A stretch of DNA of 64,000 nt from Harryflintia acetispora (GTDB lineage: Bacteria; Bacillota; Clostridia; Oscillospirales; Ruminococcaceae): assembly GCA_004340125.1 (NCBI GenBank), contig SLUK01000005.1, forward strand, positions 62,001 through 126,000, read 5' to 3'. The notes below the pieces were generated by a model. The model saw only the letters and a program-made list of their open reading frames with translations. It was not told where the DNA came from and made no database searches. A program made the translations under genes and the position numbers. Positions 1 through 7,460 of the stretch are shown in pieces (the stretch's first letter is position 1; each line of letters opens with the position of its first letter).

Positions 1-221
1 TTCCAGGCCCGCACATAATTGTCCCATTGGACGGCCTGGGGGATCAAACTGAGCTTATCGGCAAAAATCTCATTGTTCGTTTTGAGGGAGGCGGAGACCA
101 TCCAGACGAACGGATAGACCCATATGAGCGCCACCGCCGTCAGGACGGCGTATTTGATAACGCCTATCAAACAGCGCCGCCTCCTGGCCAGGGTGTTGGT
201 ACGATTCAAATCGAGACGCAT
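1..221 (-). CDS. Carbohydrate ABC transporter permease (MalG-like), N-terminal part
   Basis: Only the first 73 residues are in the window; the gene runs off the left edge. The protein starts with a basic stretch (RARRRR-like, residues about 7-16), then one membrane segment (about 21-42) followed by SASLKTNNEIF, the usual N-terminus of MalG-type inner-membrane permeases (family knowledge). The ATG at 219-221 follows a purine-rich AAAGGGGGGAGAAG ribosome-binding site. It is the third gene of the importer unit, 13 bp after the MalF-like permease, so it should form the second half of the transmembrane channel. No ATPase gene is visible; such importers often borrow a shared MsmX-type ATPase (inference). 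Confidence 0.85.
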   Translation of the reverse strand, partial: MRLDLNRTNTLARRRRCLIGVIKYAVLTAVALIWVYPFVWMVSASLKTNNEIFADKLSLIPQAVQWDNYVRAW

Positions 222-234
222 CTTCTCCCCCCTT

Positions 235-1155
235 TTAAACTTGCGTCAGCTTTTTGACGGCGCCGGCGGCGCCCGAGACGATCAGGGCGATCACGATGGT
301 GATCGCTCCGAACACCATCGCCGCCGAAGAGGCGTAGCCCAGGCGCGGCACGCCCATCGTGCTGGAAAAGGCATAGCGGTAAATGTACAGGGCGATGACG
401 TCCGTCTTAAAAAACGGCCCGCCGTCCGTCAGGGTCTTGACCAGGTCGAACAGCTTTAGGGAGCTGATGATGTTCAGCAGAAAAATCACCGCGCCGATCG
501 GGAGGAGCAGCGGCGCCGTTATGTAGCGAAAGCGCTTGAAGCTGCCGCACCCGTCGATCTTGGCCGCCTCATACAGGTCCCTGGATATGGACTGCAGCCC
601 CGCCAGCCAGTAGACCATGCTGACCCCCACGTTCTTCCACACATAGATCACCACCACGGTATTCATCGCCGTGGACGCATCGGCCAGCCACCCGTGGCCC
701 GGGTCGCACAGCCCCAAAGAGCTGAGCAGATAGGTGACCGGCCCGTCAAAGCTGAAGAGGAACGAGAGGATGATCCCGATAACCGCGGCCGTGGTGACCA
801 CGGGAAGGAAATAGACCGTGCGGTAGGCGTTGCACAGCCTATCGTTCCCCTCATTGAGGACCACCGCAAAGATCAGCCCGATGATCATCTGCAGCGGGAC
901 GACGCAGACCGTAAAATAGTAATTGTTCTTTAAAGCCGACCAGAAATAGCTGTCCTTGAGCACGCCCAGGTAGTTTTCCAGTCCCACGTATTTGAAATTT
1001 TCCCCGATCCCACTCCAGTCAAAGAGAGAATAATAGGCACTGGCGACGATCGGCCATCCCTGAAACAGGAGGAACAGGACAATGGCCGGCAGCATGAACG
1101 CATAGCACCAGGCGGCTTCCCTTCTGTGTCTCTTTGGAATTTTGCCAGTCATCAA
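235..1155 (-). CDS. Carbohydrate ABC transporter permease (MalF/UgpA-like)
   Basis: This is a 306-residue integral membrane protein with about six hydrophobic segments. The C-terminal half holds the EAA loop (ISRDLYEAAKIDGCGSFKRF, about residues 195-214), the ATPase-docking motif of MalF-type permeases. It lies between the solute-binding protein and the MalG-like permease on the same strand, so it is half of the importer channel. The substrate is probably an oligosaccharide or sugar derivative (inference from family); specificity cannot be read from the sequence. Length is normal for the family. Confidence 0.9.
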   Translation of the reverse strand: MMTGKIPKRHRREAAWCYAFMLPAIVLFLLFQGWPIVASAYYSLFDWSGIGENFKYVGLENYLGVLKDSYFWSALKNNYYFTVCVVPLQMIIGLIFAVVLNEGNDRLCNAYRTVYFLPVVTTAAVIGIILSFLFSFDGPVTYLLSSLGLCDPGHGWLADASTAMNTVVVIYVWKNVGVSMVYWLAGLQSISRDLYEAAKIDGCGSFKRFRYITAPLLLPIGAVIFLLNIISSLKLFDLVKTLTDGGPFFKTDVIALYIYRYAFSSTMGVPRLGYASSAAMVFGAITIVIALIVSGAAGAVKKLTQV

Positions 1156-1226
1156 AAGCCTCCCCTTCCCTTATTGGCCCTCACGCGGGCGGCACACGGA
1201 TGAAGTCCGCCGCCCGCGCCGTCCGT

Positions 1227-2759
1227 TTACTTTTTCAGCGCCGCATAGTCCTCGGCCGTAAAGTTCCTCGTCGGGTCCCAATCCGGGAAGGCAAAATCCG
1301 CGGTGGTAAAGCTGTGCCCTTCGGCATTGGCGTCGGCCAGGGCCTTGTCCCACATTTCGGTGGCCGCCTCGGTATACTGGGCCAGAGCTGTCTTATAGTC
1401 GGTGACCTGCCCGCTGAGAATACCGGAGAAGATTTCCGTCGGGTTGGGGTGCACCTCCTGGAATTTGCTGACCACGATGGCGGTGTCGGGGTTGGCCACC
1501 TCAAACTCGGGGATCACCCGTCCCAGCTCGTTTCCCAGCGAAAAATATTCCTTGGAAGCCTCGAAGACGCTGGCCTCGGCGCTCACGTCGCGCAGCAGCG
1601 AGTCGTGCACACCGGCGGCGACGGCGGCGGATTGGAAGTCCTTGCCGCAAATGACATTGATCAGGTAATCCACCGCCTCCTGCGGATGCTTGGTGCCGGA
1701 GTAGACCCCCAGGAACGGGTCGCCGGTCATGCGCGGGATGCAGCCGGTATAGCTGCCGCCGTCCGGCACGGGCGGGGCGAATACGCCATAGTTGAGCTCA
1801 GGATTTTCCGCCTCCCAGACCCCTACGTTCCACCAGCCCTGGACGATCATGCCCGCCTGCCCGCCGGCAAAGGCCGCGCGCGCGTCCGGGGCGATGTAGG
1901 TCGCCGTATTGGGATGGAGACTTCCGTCCTCGCAGAGGTTCTTCCACAGCTCGCACACCTGGTAGACCGCCTCGTTGTTCCAGTCGGGCGTGCCGGTGCG
2001 GATGTTGAGGTTGTTGTCCACCCGGTAGCTGCCGCCGATCAGGTCGCTCCAGCAGACTAAAATTTGCGCCATGCGGTCGGATTGGGTGGCCCCCTCGACA
2101 ATTCCATAGAACTGGCCGTTGCCCGCCTCGGTGATCCGCCGGGCATATTCGCGGAATTCGGAATAGGTCTTGGGCGGCACCTCGGGGTCCAGCCCGGCCG
2201 CCGCGAACAGGTCCTTGTTGTAAAGCACCATGCAGTGCGGCGCGCCGCCGGACTCGGGCACCATATACACCTTGCCGTCGAACATGCATTTTCCCTCGGT
2301 GATGGCCCCGTCCACGAACGAGTCCCACACCTCCTGCTCGTTTTCCATATAGTCGCTCATCGGCAGGTACCATCCCTCGCTGACCGCCTGGGCGGGGGTG
2401 ATCCCGTCGGGGATGGCGAACAGGTCGGGCGCCGTTCCGCTGCTGACTGCGGAGAGGATCGTGTTGGTCAGCTGCGCGCGGGTGGTGAGCGTGTACTCGA
2501 TCTCCAGGTTTGGATGCTCCTTCATATACGCTTCGTTCGCCGCGTCGCGCTGGGGCTTATACGAGTCGCCGTAATCCATGATGGTAATCTTGATCGTTTC
2601 CCCTTCGGACTGGTCCGCCGGCTCCGATGCCTTGCTCTTCGCCTCCCCCGAGCTCAGCGAACTGCCGGCGCTCTCCTGCTGCCCAGCGCCGCAGCCCGCC
2701 GCCGACAGGGTCAGCAGCAGCCCCAAAAGCGCGCTCCAGAGACGAATGGATTTTTTCAT
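1227..2759 (-). CDS. Extracellular sugar-binding lipoprotein of an ABC importer
   Basis: A 510-residue protein starting MKKSIRLWSALLGLLLTLSA with lipobox AAGC, so it should be lipid-anchored outside the membrane. The mature part has the family-1 solute-binding fold signals, for example YNKDLFAAAGLDPE and AFAGGQAGMIVQGWWNVG. The start at 2759 is chosen because a GGAAAGGAAGGAAAGCAG ribosome-binding site precedes it and the signal peptide begins there; an in-frame upstream extension to 2855 would lie outside any useful ribosome-binding context. It is the first gene of the importer operon and has a strong promoter (2884-2912) with a GntR-type operator. Substrate unknown. Confidence 0.9.
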   Translation of the reverse strand: MKKSIRLWSALLGLLLTLSAAGCGAGQQESAGSSLSSGEAKSKASEPADQSEGETIKITIMDYGDSYKPQRDAANEAYMKEHPNLEIEYTLTTRAQLTNTILSAVSSGTAPDLFAIPDGITPAQAVSEGWYLPMSDYMENEQEVWDSFVDGAITEGKCMFDGKVYMVPESGGAPHCMVLYNKDLFAAAGLDPEVPPKTYSEFREYARRITEAGNGQFYGIVEGATQSDRMAQILVCWSDLIGGSYRVDNNLNIRTGTPDWNNEAVYQVCELWKNLCEDGSLHPNTATYIAPDARAAFAGGQAGMIVQGWWNVGVWEAENPELNYGVFAPPVPDGGSYTGCIPRMTGDPFLGVYSGTKHPQEAVDYLINVICGKDFQSAAVAAGVHDSLLRDVSAEASVFEASKEYFSLGNELGRVIPEFEVANPDTAIVVSKFQEVHPNPTEIFSGILSGQVTDYKTALAQYTEAATEMWDKALADANAEGHSFTTADFAFPDWDPTRNFTAEDYAALKK

Positions 2760-2853
2760 CTGCTTTCCTTCCTTTCCTTCCACTAAGGCCGGCTGTGCAG
2801 GCCCTACCGTCAACCCGTTTTTTCCCTTTCCCAGTGATTCCGCCCTCCTTTTC

Positions 2854-2873
2854 AATACGTGTTAAGTCGTATT
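2854..2873. promoter_or_regulatory. Probable GntR operator, palindromic
   Basis: AATACGTGTTAAGTCGTATT is a palindrome with perfect AATACG/CGTATT arms. It sits just downstream of the -10 box of the importer promoter, where a bound repressor would block transcription. The half AATACGTGTTA recurs upstream of the isomerase-gntR operon at 4544-4554. Binding by the adjacent GntR protein is inferred. Confidence 0.7.
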
Positions 2874-2883
2874 ATTTGTGTTT

Positions 2884-2912
2884 AATATAACACACCCCCT
2901 CATGGATGTCAA
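2884..2912 (-). promoter_or_regulatory. Sigma-A promoter of the sugar importer operon
   Basis: On the minus strand TTGACA (2907-2912), a 17-bp spacer and TATATT (2884-2889). Start of transcription is expected near 2877, directly in front of the operator. The flanking ACACACCCC/GGGGTGTGT inverted repeat (about 2889-2939) overlaps the spacer and could also serve as an end signal for the upstream gntR gene. Confidence 0.8.
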
Positions 2913-2951
2913 CAAAAATTTCTCTCAGGGGTGTGTGTTTTTAGCGGATAT

Positions 2952-3665
2952 TCAGATAAAGAGGCGGAAGCGCTCGCCCAGGATCAGTTTCTTCCCCCAG
3001 TGGACCGGCCTGAACTGGTCGTCCTTGACGACGGTCACCACAAGCAACAGGGTATCGTCCTTTTTTATTTTCAGCATCTCCGCCTCGGACTGGGTGGCGC
3101 GGCAGGTTTCGACATAGCCGCCCGCAATGCTCAGCGAGCAGTTTTCCCGCTCGCGGATCAGCGGATAGAGCGCACCGTTGATGTCGCCGTCCAGCAAATA
3201 GAAGAACCTGGGGACATACCACACCTCGTCGAGCATGATGGGCCTCTTGTCCACAAAGCGGATGAAGCGGCAGTGCAGGCCCATCGACTCGCCGGTGATC
3301 CCCAGGGCTTCTTTGATGTTCCCCGGCATTTCCTCAATTTCGGCGTGGACGGTCTTGCTGGAGGGGCACAGATGGTTGATGTAGCAGGACTCATAAAAGC
3401 CCGCGCCGCCGCGCAGGGGCTCCGTCATCTTGTTTTGGTTGACGAAGGTGCCCTTGCCCTGCCGCTTGATCAGGGCCCCCTCCTCCACCAGCTCGGAGAT
3501 CGCCGCGCGCACCGTCACCCGGCTGACCCCAAACTGATCCATCAGCTTCGCCTCAGACGGTACCTGCTGCCCGACCTTGAACGTGCCGTTGGCGATCTGC
3601 TGCAGCAGGTAGACCTTGATCTGCAGGTACAGGGGCTTGCTGGTTGAGCCATCCACTTTATACAT
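2952..3665 (-). CDS. GntR-family transcriptional regulator (HutC/UTRA type)
   Basis: A 237-residue regulator. The N-terminal winged helix-turn-helix (about residues 8-75) has the family motif QQVPSEAKLMDQFGVSRVTV followed by LIKRQGKGTFV. The C-terminal part (about 95-235) looks like a UTRA ligand-binding domain with IRFVDKRPIMLDEVWYVPR. The gene starts 2 bp after the isomerase stop codon, so the two are co-transcribed. Shared AATACGTGTTA half-sites just downstream of the -10 boxes of both neighbouring promoters suggest that it represses the importer and its own operon until a sugar or sugar-phosphate ligand binds (inference). Confidence 0.9.
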   Translation of the reverse strand: MYKVDGSTSKPLYLQIKVYLLQQIANGTFKVGQQVPSEAKLMDQFGVSRVTVRAAISELVEEGALIKRQGKGTFVNQNKMTEPLRGGAGFYESCYINHLCPSSKTVHAEIEEMPGNIKEALGITGESMGLHCRFIRFVDKRPIMLDEVWYVPRFFYLLDGDINGALYPLIRERENCSLSIAGGYVETCRATQSEAEMLKIKKDDTLLLVVTVVKDDQFRPVHWGKKLILGERFRLFI

Positions 3666-3667
3666 AT

Positions 3668-4519
3668 TCAGTCTTCCTCCAGATAGGGTGATAGGAATCG
3701 CAGGGAACGCCTGAGCGGAGCTTCGGGATCCCTGAAATAGGCATCCGCGATCAGCTCCAGCGTCATGGTACCATTATAGCCCAATTCGATCAATTCTTCC
3801 AGATATTTCTTTAGCGGCAGATTTCCGTCCCCAAGCGCGAGATGCCCGTCGGGATCGCCGTCCACCAGGTGTACATGGGCGAAGTCATCCCGAAGTGTCC
3901 GTCTGTAGCCGGTAAAATTTTCCCCTTGGGCGTACATGGGCGACGTGTCGGCCATCGCCTTGAGCGCGGGATCCGATACCCGGCACAGCATGTGCGCGGC
4001 CTCCCCCAGGGAGCAGACCAGGTTGCTTTCATCCTCCCGCAAGGGCTCCAGCAGCAGTGTAATCCCATAGCGTCCGGCGGTCTTGGCCAGCCGCCCCAGG
4101 CTGTCGGCGGCCCGCTCGAAGGCTTCGGAAGCCGGCTCATCCAGCAGCCCGCGGCCGGCCGTAACCAACATTTTATCCGTTTCGAGGCAGGAAGCAATTT
4201 CGAGGGAACGCCGCAGCCATCCGATGCTGAACTCCCGGAAGCTTTTATCCCGGTCGGCCAGGTTGATAACGCGTCCGTTTTGAAAGGGCGTATAGCAAAC
4301 GATCCGCAGTCCCTCTCCCCGCACCCGCCGTTTCAGCCGGTAAAGCTCCCCATTGCTGATAAAGCGCTGATCGAGGTGGGGCGGCGCGCCCCAAAGCTCT
4401 ATGCTGCTCAGCCCCAGCCGTTTCGTGGAGGTAAAAAAATAATCCAGGGAATACATTTGATAGCAGATATTCATGTTCGCAATCTGGCCGCGCCCAAGCC
4501 TCCCGTTTTCCTTTCCCAT
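3668..4519 (-). CDS. Sugar phosphate isomerase/epimerase-like TIM-barrel protein
   Basis: About 283 residues, AP-endonuclease-2/xylose-isomerase-like TIM barrel. Visible signals are LLLEPLRED (about 158-166, metal-binding Glu region), HVHLVDGDPDGHLALGDG (about 219-236) and MTLELIADAYFRDP near the C-terminus. The first ATG at 4549 lies inside the promoter, upstream of the expected transcript start near 4545, so it cannot be used; the ATG at 4519 has GGAG eight bases upstream. An ATG at 4474 is an alternative. Likely role is isomerisation or epimerisation of the imported sugar (inference from operon with gntR and importer). Confidence 0.8.
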   Translation of the reverse strand: MGKENGRLGRGQIANMNICYQMYSLDYFFTSTKRLGLSSIELWGAPPHLDQRFISNGELYRLKRRVRGEGLRIVCYTPFQNGRVINLADRDKSFREFSIGWLRRSLEIASCLETDKMLVTAGRGLLDEPASEAFERAADSLGRLAKTAGRYGITLLLEPLREDESNLVCSLGEAAHMLCRVSDPALKAMADTSPMYAQGENFTGYRRTLRDDFAHVHLVDGDPDGHLALGDGNLPLKKYLEELIELGYNGTMTLELIADAYFRDPEAPLRRSLRFLSPYLEED

Positions 4520-4543
4520 GTTTCCCGCTCCAATCAGTCGTTC

Positions 4544-4554
4544 TAACACGTATT
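4544..4554. promoter_or_regulatory. Second copy of the putative GntR half-operator
   Basis: TAACACGTATT on the plus strand equals the half-site AATACGTGTTA at 2854-2864 read in reverse. It overlaps and follows the -10 box of the isomerase-gntR promoter, consistent with autorepression. The second half of the palindrome is less well kept here than at 2854-2873. Confidence 0.6.
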
Positions 4555-4580
4555 ATACTTATTGGCAGCAAAAAGGTCAA
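4552..4580 (-). promoter_or_regulatory. Sigma-A promoter of the isomerase-gntR operon
   Basis: Minus strand TTGACC (4575-4580), 17-bp spacer, TATAAT (4552-4557). It lies only about 30 bp downstream of the secreted-protein gene that ends at 4611, with no terminator in between, so read-through from that gene is possible when it is expressed. Confidence 0.85.
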
Positions 4581-4610
4581 GTGGAATTTTTAAAACGGGT
4601 AATCTCTAAA

Positions 4611-5876
4611 TCATTCGGAAAAGCCCAGGCCCGCCGTTTCATCCTCCGCTCCCTGCGGCAGGCTATAGTCCCGCGCCCCCGTCTGCTGGAAGGCCCGCAG
4701 CACCGGGGCCGTGATCTCCTCCCCGATCACATCGGCATAGACGGTGCCCATCGTCCAGATATTTTCAAAATCCCACCCGGCAAAGGTGGCCTCCTGCCCG
4801 AAGAGCGCCTTGTCGGTAATCCGAACGCCGCCGCCCGGGCTGGAGGCGGGGCCGAGCAGCCAATAGCTGTTTGTCACCTTCGGGTTGACCGGATTGTAGG
4901 TGGTGATCAGCCCTCCAACGCCCGCCGAGCCGCCGCTGATGGACGAGACGGAATAGCAGTTGTTCATGGTGCCGTTTTGGAGGTAACAGCTCATCCCCGC
5001 ACAGAGCGCGTTCCCGGAAAGCGTGCTGGCCGAATAAGAATTGGTGATGGTGGTATCGTTTAAAGCTTTTGCAAAGCCGCCCACGTCCGAGCCGCGGTTC
5101 GGCGCTCCGTAGATATTGACATCCACGAAGCACTGGTCGATGGTGCACTGATTCAGGTTGCGTCCCAAGGTCCCGGAGGTATAGACCGCTCCGACATCCG
5201 CGCCGCGGCTGACAAATCCCAGCCGGGAAAAGGAGGCCCCGGTCACATCCTGAAACAATGCCCCTTCGGCGCTGTTGGCGACCTGCAGATCATAGATGAT
5301 ATGCCCGCCCCCGTCGTAGCTGCCGCTGAAGGTGGGGATCGAAGTCCAGGTGCCGCTCAGGGTAATGTCCTGCGACTGCCAGAAGCAGGCGGCGCTATGC
5401 TGCCGCAGATGGCTCAACTGGGCCTGCGTGCTGACCACATAGGGGCTCTGCTCACTCCCATCCCCGGCCAGGTACCCGCCCGCGTCGGCGGTGTGGCCGC
5501 AGGTGGGAGCGGTAGTAAAGGCGCTGGTTTTGGTGGCGGCCTTGTCCATACCCTCCCGTCCCGGCATTGGATGGGCGGTCACCGCCAGGGTATAGGTTTC
5601 CGGCGCGGCGTAGTCATAGGGAAGGGCGAGGAAGAGCGTCTGCGCTTCGGTGATGGTCAGTTCCTTTTGCACCAGCGCCGTCCCTCCGGCAGTTTCCCCC
5701 CCATAGACCGCAAAGGTATAGCGGCTGGTGCGCTGCGAGGGGGTAAAGGGAATGTTGATCCCATAAGTCTTCTCATATCCCGCGGCGCTCATCCCCTGCG
5801 CGGCAAAGGCGGTGTGCGCCGTGAACGCGAACAGCGCGCATACGAGCAGGGCCCCCCATTTCATCTGTCGTTTCAT
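4611..5876 (-). CDS. Secreted beta-helix-like surface protein A (switch-controlled paralogue)
   Basis: A 421-residue exported protein. The signal peptide (about 1-25) ends in TAFA. A short N-terminal region with YGINIPFTPS follows, then a stretch GDGSEQSPYVVSTQAQL (about 140-156), typical of the entry to GLUG/parallel beta-helix surface domains (family knowledge), then Gly/Ser/Asn-rich repeats to about residue 370. No LPXTG motif, C-terminal membrane segment or other wall anchor is visible. It is a clear paralogue of the product at 40643-41923: shared IPFTPS, RYTF, VTAHP, KAATK/DTAAT, and S-P-x-V-x-T/N-x-AQL blocks. Start at 5876 has an AAAGGGGATCAGG ribosome-binding site. The only good promoter upstream lies in an inverted-repeat-bounded segment and points away from the gene, so it is probably silent as drawn. 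Confidence 0.8.
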   Translation of the reverse strand: MKRQMKWGALLVCALFAFTAHTAFAAQGMSAAGYEKTYGINIPFTPSQRTSRYTFAVYGGETAGGTALVQKELTITEAQTLFLALPYDYAAPETYTLAVTAHPMPGREGMDKAATKTSAFTTAPTCGHTADAGGYLAGDGSEQSPYVVSTQAQLSHLRQHSAACFWQSQDITLSGTWTSIPTFSGSYDGGGHIIYDLQVANSAEGALFQDVTGASFSRLGFVSRGADVGAVYTSGTLGRNLNQCTIDQCFVDVNIYGAPNRGSDVGGFAKALNDTTITNSYSASTLSGNALCAGMSCYLQNGTMNNCYSVSSISGGSAGVGGLITTYNPVNPKVTNSYWLLGPASSPGGGVRITDKALFGQEATFAGWDFENIWTMGTVYADVIGEEITAPVLRAFQQTGARDYSLPQGAEDETAGLGFSE

Positions 5877-5897
5877 CCTGATCCCCTTTCTGAGAAA

Positions 5898-6083
5898 GAC
5901 CGCCAGCTACCGTTTCTGTCGGTCTTTGGGGTTCAGGGTCCAAGCGAAAACAGTCGGTTTCCCTTGAAAAAGCGCCCAGATCAGGATATAATTAGGATAG
6001 GTTTTCCAAAGGGTGGAAAGGTTTTACCAGGAAACGGAAATTTGGCCGCCTGTTTTGACCGCATGAAACGGTAGCTAACGATC
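5898..6083. other. Putative invertible promoter cassette A (186 bp), OFF orientation
   Basis: Two 27-bp inverted sites bound the segment: left 5898-5924 (GACCGC...CGGTC) and right 6057-6083 (GACCGC...CGATC, read oppositely). They share a perfect 12-bp core, AGCTACCGTTTC at 5905-5916 and its complement at 6065-6076; each site also has its own GACCG/CGGTC-type inverted arms, the layout of a tyrosine-recombinase crossover site. A plus-strand promoter sits in the middle, facing away from the minus-strand gene 22 bp to the left. Inversion would turn it toward the gene. The same architecture with the same length occurs at 41945-42130. Inversion itself is inferred; no recombinase gene is in the window. 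Confidence 0.75.
5964..5992 (+). promoter_or_regulatory. Sigma-A promoter inside cassette A, pointing away from gene A
   Basis: TTGAAA (5964-5969), 17-bp spacer, TATAAT (5987-5992) on the plus strand. Transcription would run right, out of the cassette and into the hairpin at 6114-6134. After inversion the -10 box would lie at 5989-5994 on the minus strand, giving gene A a 5' leader of about 105 nt. Confidence 0.8.
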
Positions 6084-6113
6084 ATTTTCCCGCTGAAAAG
6101 GATAACCAAAACC

Positions 6114-6134
6114 AGCTCAAAGAGCTATTTTTTT
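6114..6134 (+). terminator. Short terminator downstream of cassette A
   Basis: AGCTC, AAA loop, GAGCT, then A and seven T. It is a weak but complete intrinsic terminator about 120 bp past the outward promoter of cassette A and would end transcription made in the OFF orientation. Confidence 0.6.
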
Positions 6135-6185
6135 ACGATCTCTACGGCCAAGGCCGTTTATATTGCTTCGCTTGTGCCCAGAAAT

Positions 6186-6216
6186 AAAAAAAGCCGCGGA
6201 ATCCGCGGCTTTTTTT
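6186..6216. terminator. Bidirectional terminator between cassette A and trmB
   Basis: AGCCGCGG/CCGCGGCT stem with AAT loop, flanked by A-run and T-run on both sides, so it works for trmB on the minus strand and for plus-strand transcription. Confidence 0.85.
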
Positions 6217-6239
6217 ATTGATGGCCGAAAATAGCCGGG

Positions 6240-6920
6240 CTATCCCTCCGCCTTCGGCGGCCCGCCCATGGTGGCGATCAGGAATTTGATCGGCACTCCC
6301 TCGGCGGAAAACATCCGCTCGTGCTCGGTCTCGATGTTCCCCTGATAGCCGCTGGCATGCAGGTCCCGGGTGAGATACTCCACCGCAAATCCGGTCTCGT
6401 CGAGGTAACGGAGCGAATCCTCGAAGAGGTCCCTATCGTCCGTTTTGAAATAAATCTGCCCGCCGGGGACCAAAAACTGCCGGTAGAGGCGCAGCTGCTT
6501 TGGATGGGTCAGCCTGCGCTTTTTGTGCCCGGCCTTGGGCCAGGGGTTGCAGAAGTTGATGTACACCCGTTCGACTTGGTCCCGCTCCCCGAGGATTCTG
6601 GTAATCCGCTCGATGTCCTGCTGGGCGAGCAGGACGTTGTCGATTTCGCGCTCCGCCTCCCGGTAGGCCTGCTCGACCGCCCGCTTGGTGAGCCCGAGCA
6701 TGTCGTCGATCAGGTCGATCGCCAGGAAATTAAACTGCGGGTTTTGCAGTGCCAGCCGGCTGATAAAGCCCCCCTTGCCGCACCCGAGCTCGACCATCAG
6801 CGGCTGCTCTGCGCGTGCATAGAGCGCGCGCCAGCGCCCGAGCTGCTCCTGGGGGTTCCTGATATAAAAGGGGGCGGCCGTCAATTCGGGCACCGCCCAT
6901 TTCTTGCGGCGCATGCGCAT
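6240..6920 (-). CDS. trmB: tRNA (guanine-N7-)-methyltransferase
   Basis: Makes m7G46 in tRNA variable loops from S-adenosylmethionine. The 226-residue protein has the SAM-binding motif VELGCGKGGFI (about 44-54) and the TrmB signature INFCNPWPKAGHKKRRLT (about 138-155). The start at 6920 is preceded by GGGAGGG; upstream in-frame codons back to 6959 overlap the promoter and lack a site. A promoter, TTTACA-17-TATGAT on the minus strand (-10 at 6955-6960), has its -35 inside the terminator hairpin of the upstream orphan RNA. Confidence 0.93.
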   Translation of the reverse strand: MRMRRKKWAVPELTAAPFYIRNPQEQLGRWRALYARAEQPLMVELGCGKGGFISRLALQNPQFNFLAIDLIDDMLGLTKRAVEQAYREAEREIDNVLLAQQDIERITRILGERDQVERVYINFCNPWPKAGHKKRRLTHPKQLRLYRQFLVPGGQIYFKTDDRDLFEDSLRYLDETGFAVEYLTRDLHASGYQGNIETEHERMFSAEGVPIKFLIATMGGPPKAEG

Positions 6921-6964
6921 AGGTTGTGATCCCTCCCAATTTTTCCTGTCCCCTATCATACATT

Positions 6965-6999
6965 AAAAAAGCCGCATTGTAAAATTACAATGCGGCTTT
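6965..6999 (-). terminator. Terminator of the c-di-GMP-controlled orphan transcript
   Basis: Strong hairpin GCCGCATTGTAA/TTACAATGCGGC followed on the minus strand by six T. It ends the transcript that begins near 7455. Confidence 0.85.
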
Positions 7000-7343
7000 C
7001 AAGTTCAGACATGACGGGCGATGTGCGTCGTTTGCCGGCCTGTGTAGGTCAGGGGGCGGCAGGTTGTTGAGGCCGGGTCTTTCAAACGACCCGGAGGGGG
7101 AAATCGACGCAAAACTATAGCGCCAGGAGCGAACTGGCGATAGCCCGAAAGCTGGAGTAAACCTCCGGCCTGCGTCTGAAATTAGCTGCCCGGACCTCAA
7201 ACTGCGGAGATGAAGGCATATGTAGGTGTATAGCCATGATCCCAACGACGAGCGATGTAAAAATTCGCACAGGGTGTTCCCTCATGTCTAAACCACCGTA
7301 CAAAACATAAAATTCAGATAATAGAATTATCCATACGAGAAAT

Positions 7344-7434
7344 GGCACCTGGCTGCCACAATCTGAAGGAGGGGTTAAGTTCCTTCAAATCAAGGCCCTA
7401 TAGTTTTGCGTCACTGGCTTTCGCCAGCTTTGCC
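7344..7434 (-). promoter_or_regulatory. Cyclic di-GMP-I (GEMM) riboswitch aptamer
   Basis: On the minus strand the GEMM-I landmarks appear in order: GGCAAA, a GNRA-capped hairpin CTGGC-GAAA-GCCAG, GACGCAAA followed by ACTATAGGGCC, a second hairpin GAAGGA...TCCTTC, and the closing GGCAGCCAGGTGCC. These match the conserved ligand-pocket segments of c-di-GMP-I riboswitches. It begins about 20 nt after the expected transcript start. What it controls is unclear because no recognised gene follows before the terminator. Confidence 0.85.
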
Positions 7435-7460
7435 TTTTACATTTTGTATGCGGTAGTTTC

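Larger units (their letters stand above)
6965..7455 (-). ncRNA. Orphan transcript headed by a c-di-GMP riboswitch
   Basis: A consensus promoter (7461-7489), an aptamer (7344-7434) and a strong terminator (6965-6999) define a transcript of about 490 nt. No recognisable gene lies in it. The best small reading frame is 7115-7285 (56 codons, begins MREHPVRIF, GGTGG seven bases before the ATG); its codon use and lack of recognisable domains leave it doubtful. The RNA carries several stable hairpins (for example CGCCAG/CTGGCG at about 7121-7139, GGAG/CTCC at about 7152-7164, CGGGTC/GACCCG at about 7073-7092). The segment CTATAGTTTTGCGTC (minus strand, 7106-7120) is an exact complement of the aptamer core at 7398-7412. 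Either a regulatory RNA or a leader for an unknown peptide. Confidence 0.6.

Noticed and set aside
4520..4549. Upstream ATG (4549) as start of the isomerase gene
   Set aside because: It lies upstream of the expected transcript start set by TTGACC-17-TATAAT and so cannot be translated from that promoter.
5898..6083. Cassettes A and B as ordinary terminators or MITEs
   Set aside because: The repeats are about 130 bp apart and enclose a promoter at the same offset in both loci; there is no T-run or target duplication.
7040..7200. Second GEMM riboswitch on the plus strand because GACGCAAAACTATAG reappears there
   Set aside because: The required GGCAAA, GNRA hairpin and closing GGCAGCC segments are absent on that strand.
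6985..7348. Two overlapping minus-strand reading frames as proteins
   Set aside because: One begins with GTG inside the riboswitch aptamer and the other reads through the terminator stem; they fit the non-coding transcript better. The ATG at 7285 is kept only as a doubtful option.
7106..7412. Short transposon-like element (MITE) with 15-bp terminal repeats
   Set aside because: No target-site duplication flanks the repeats, and the right copy is part of the conserved riboswitch core.
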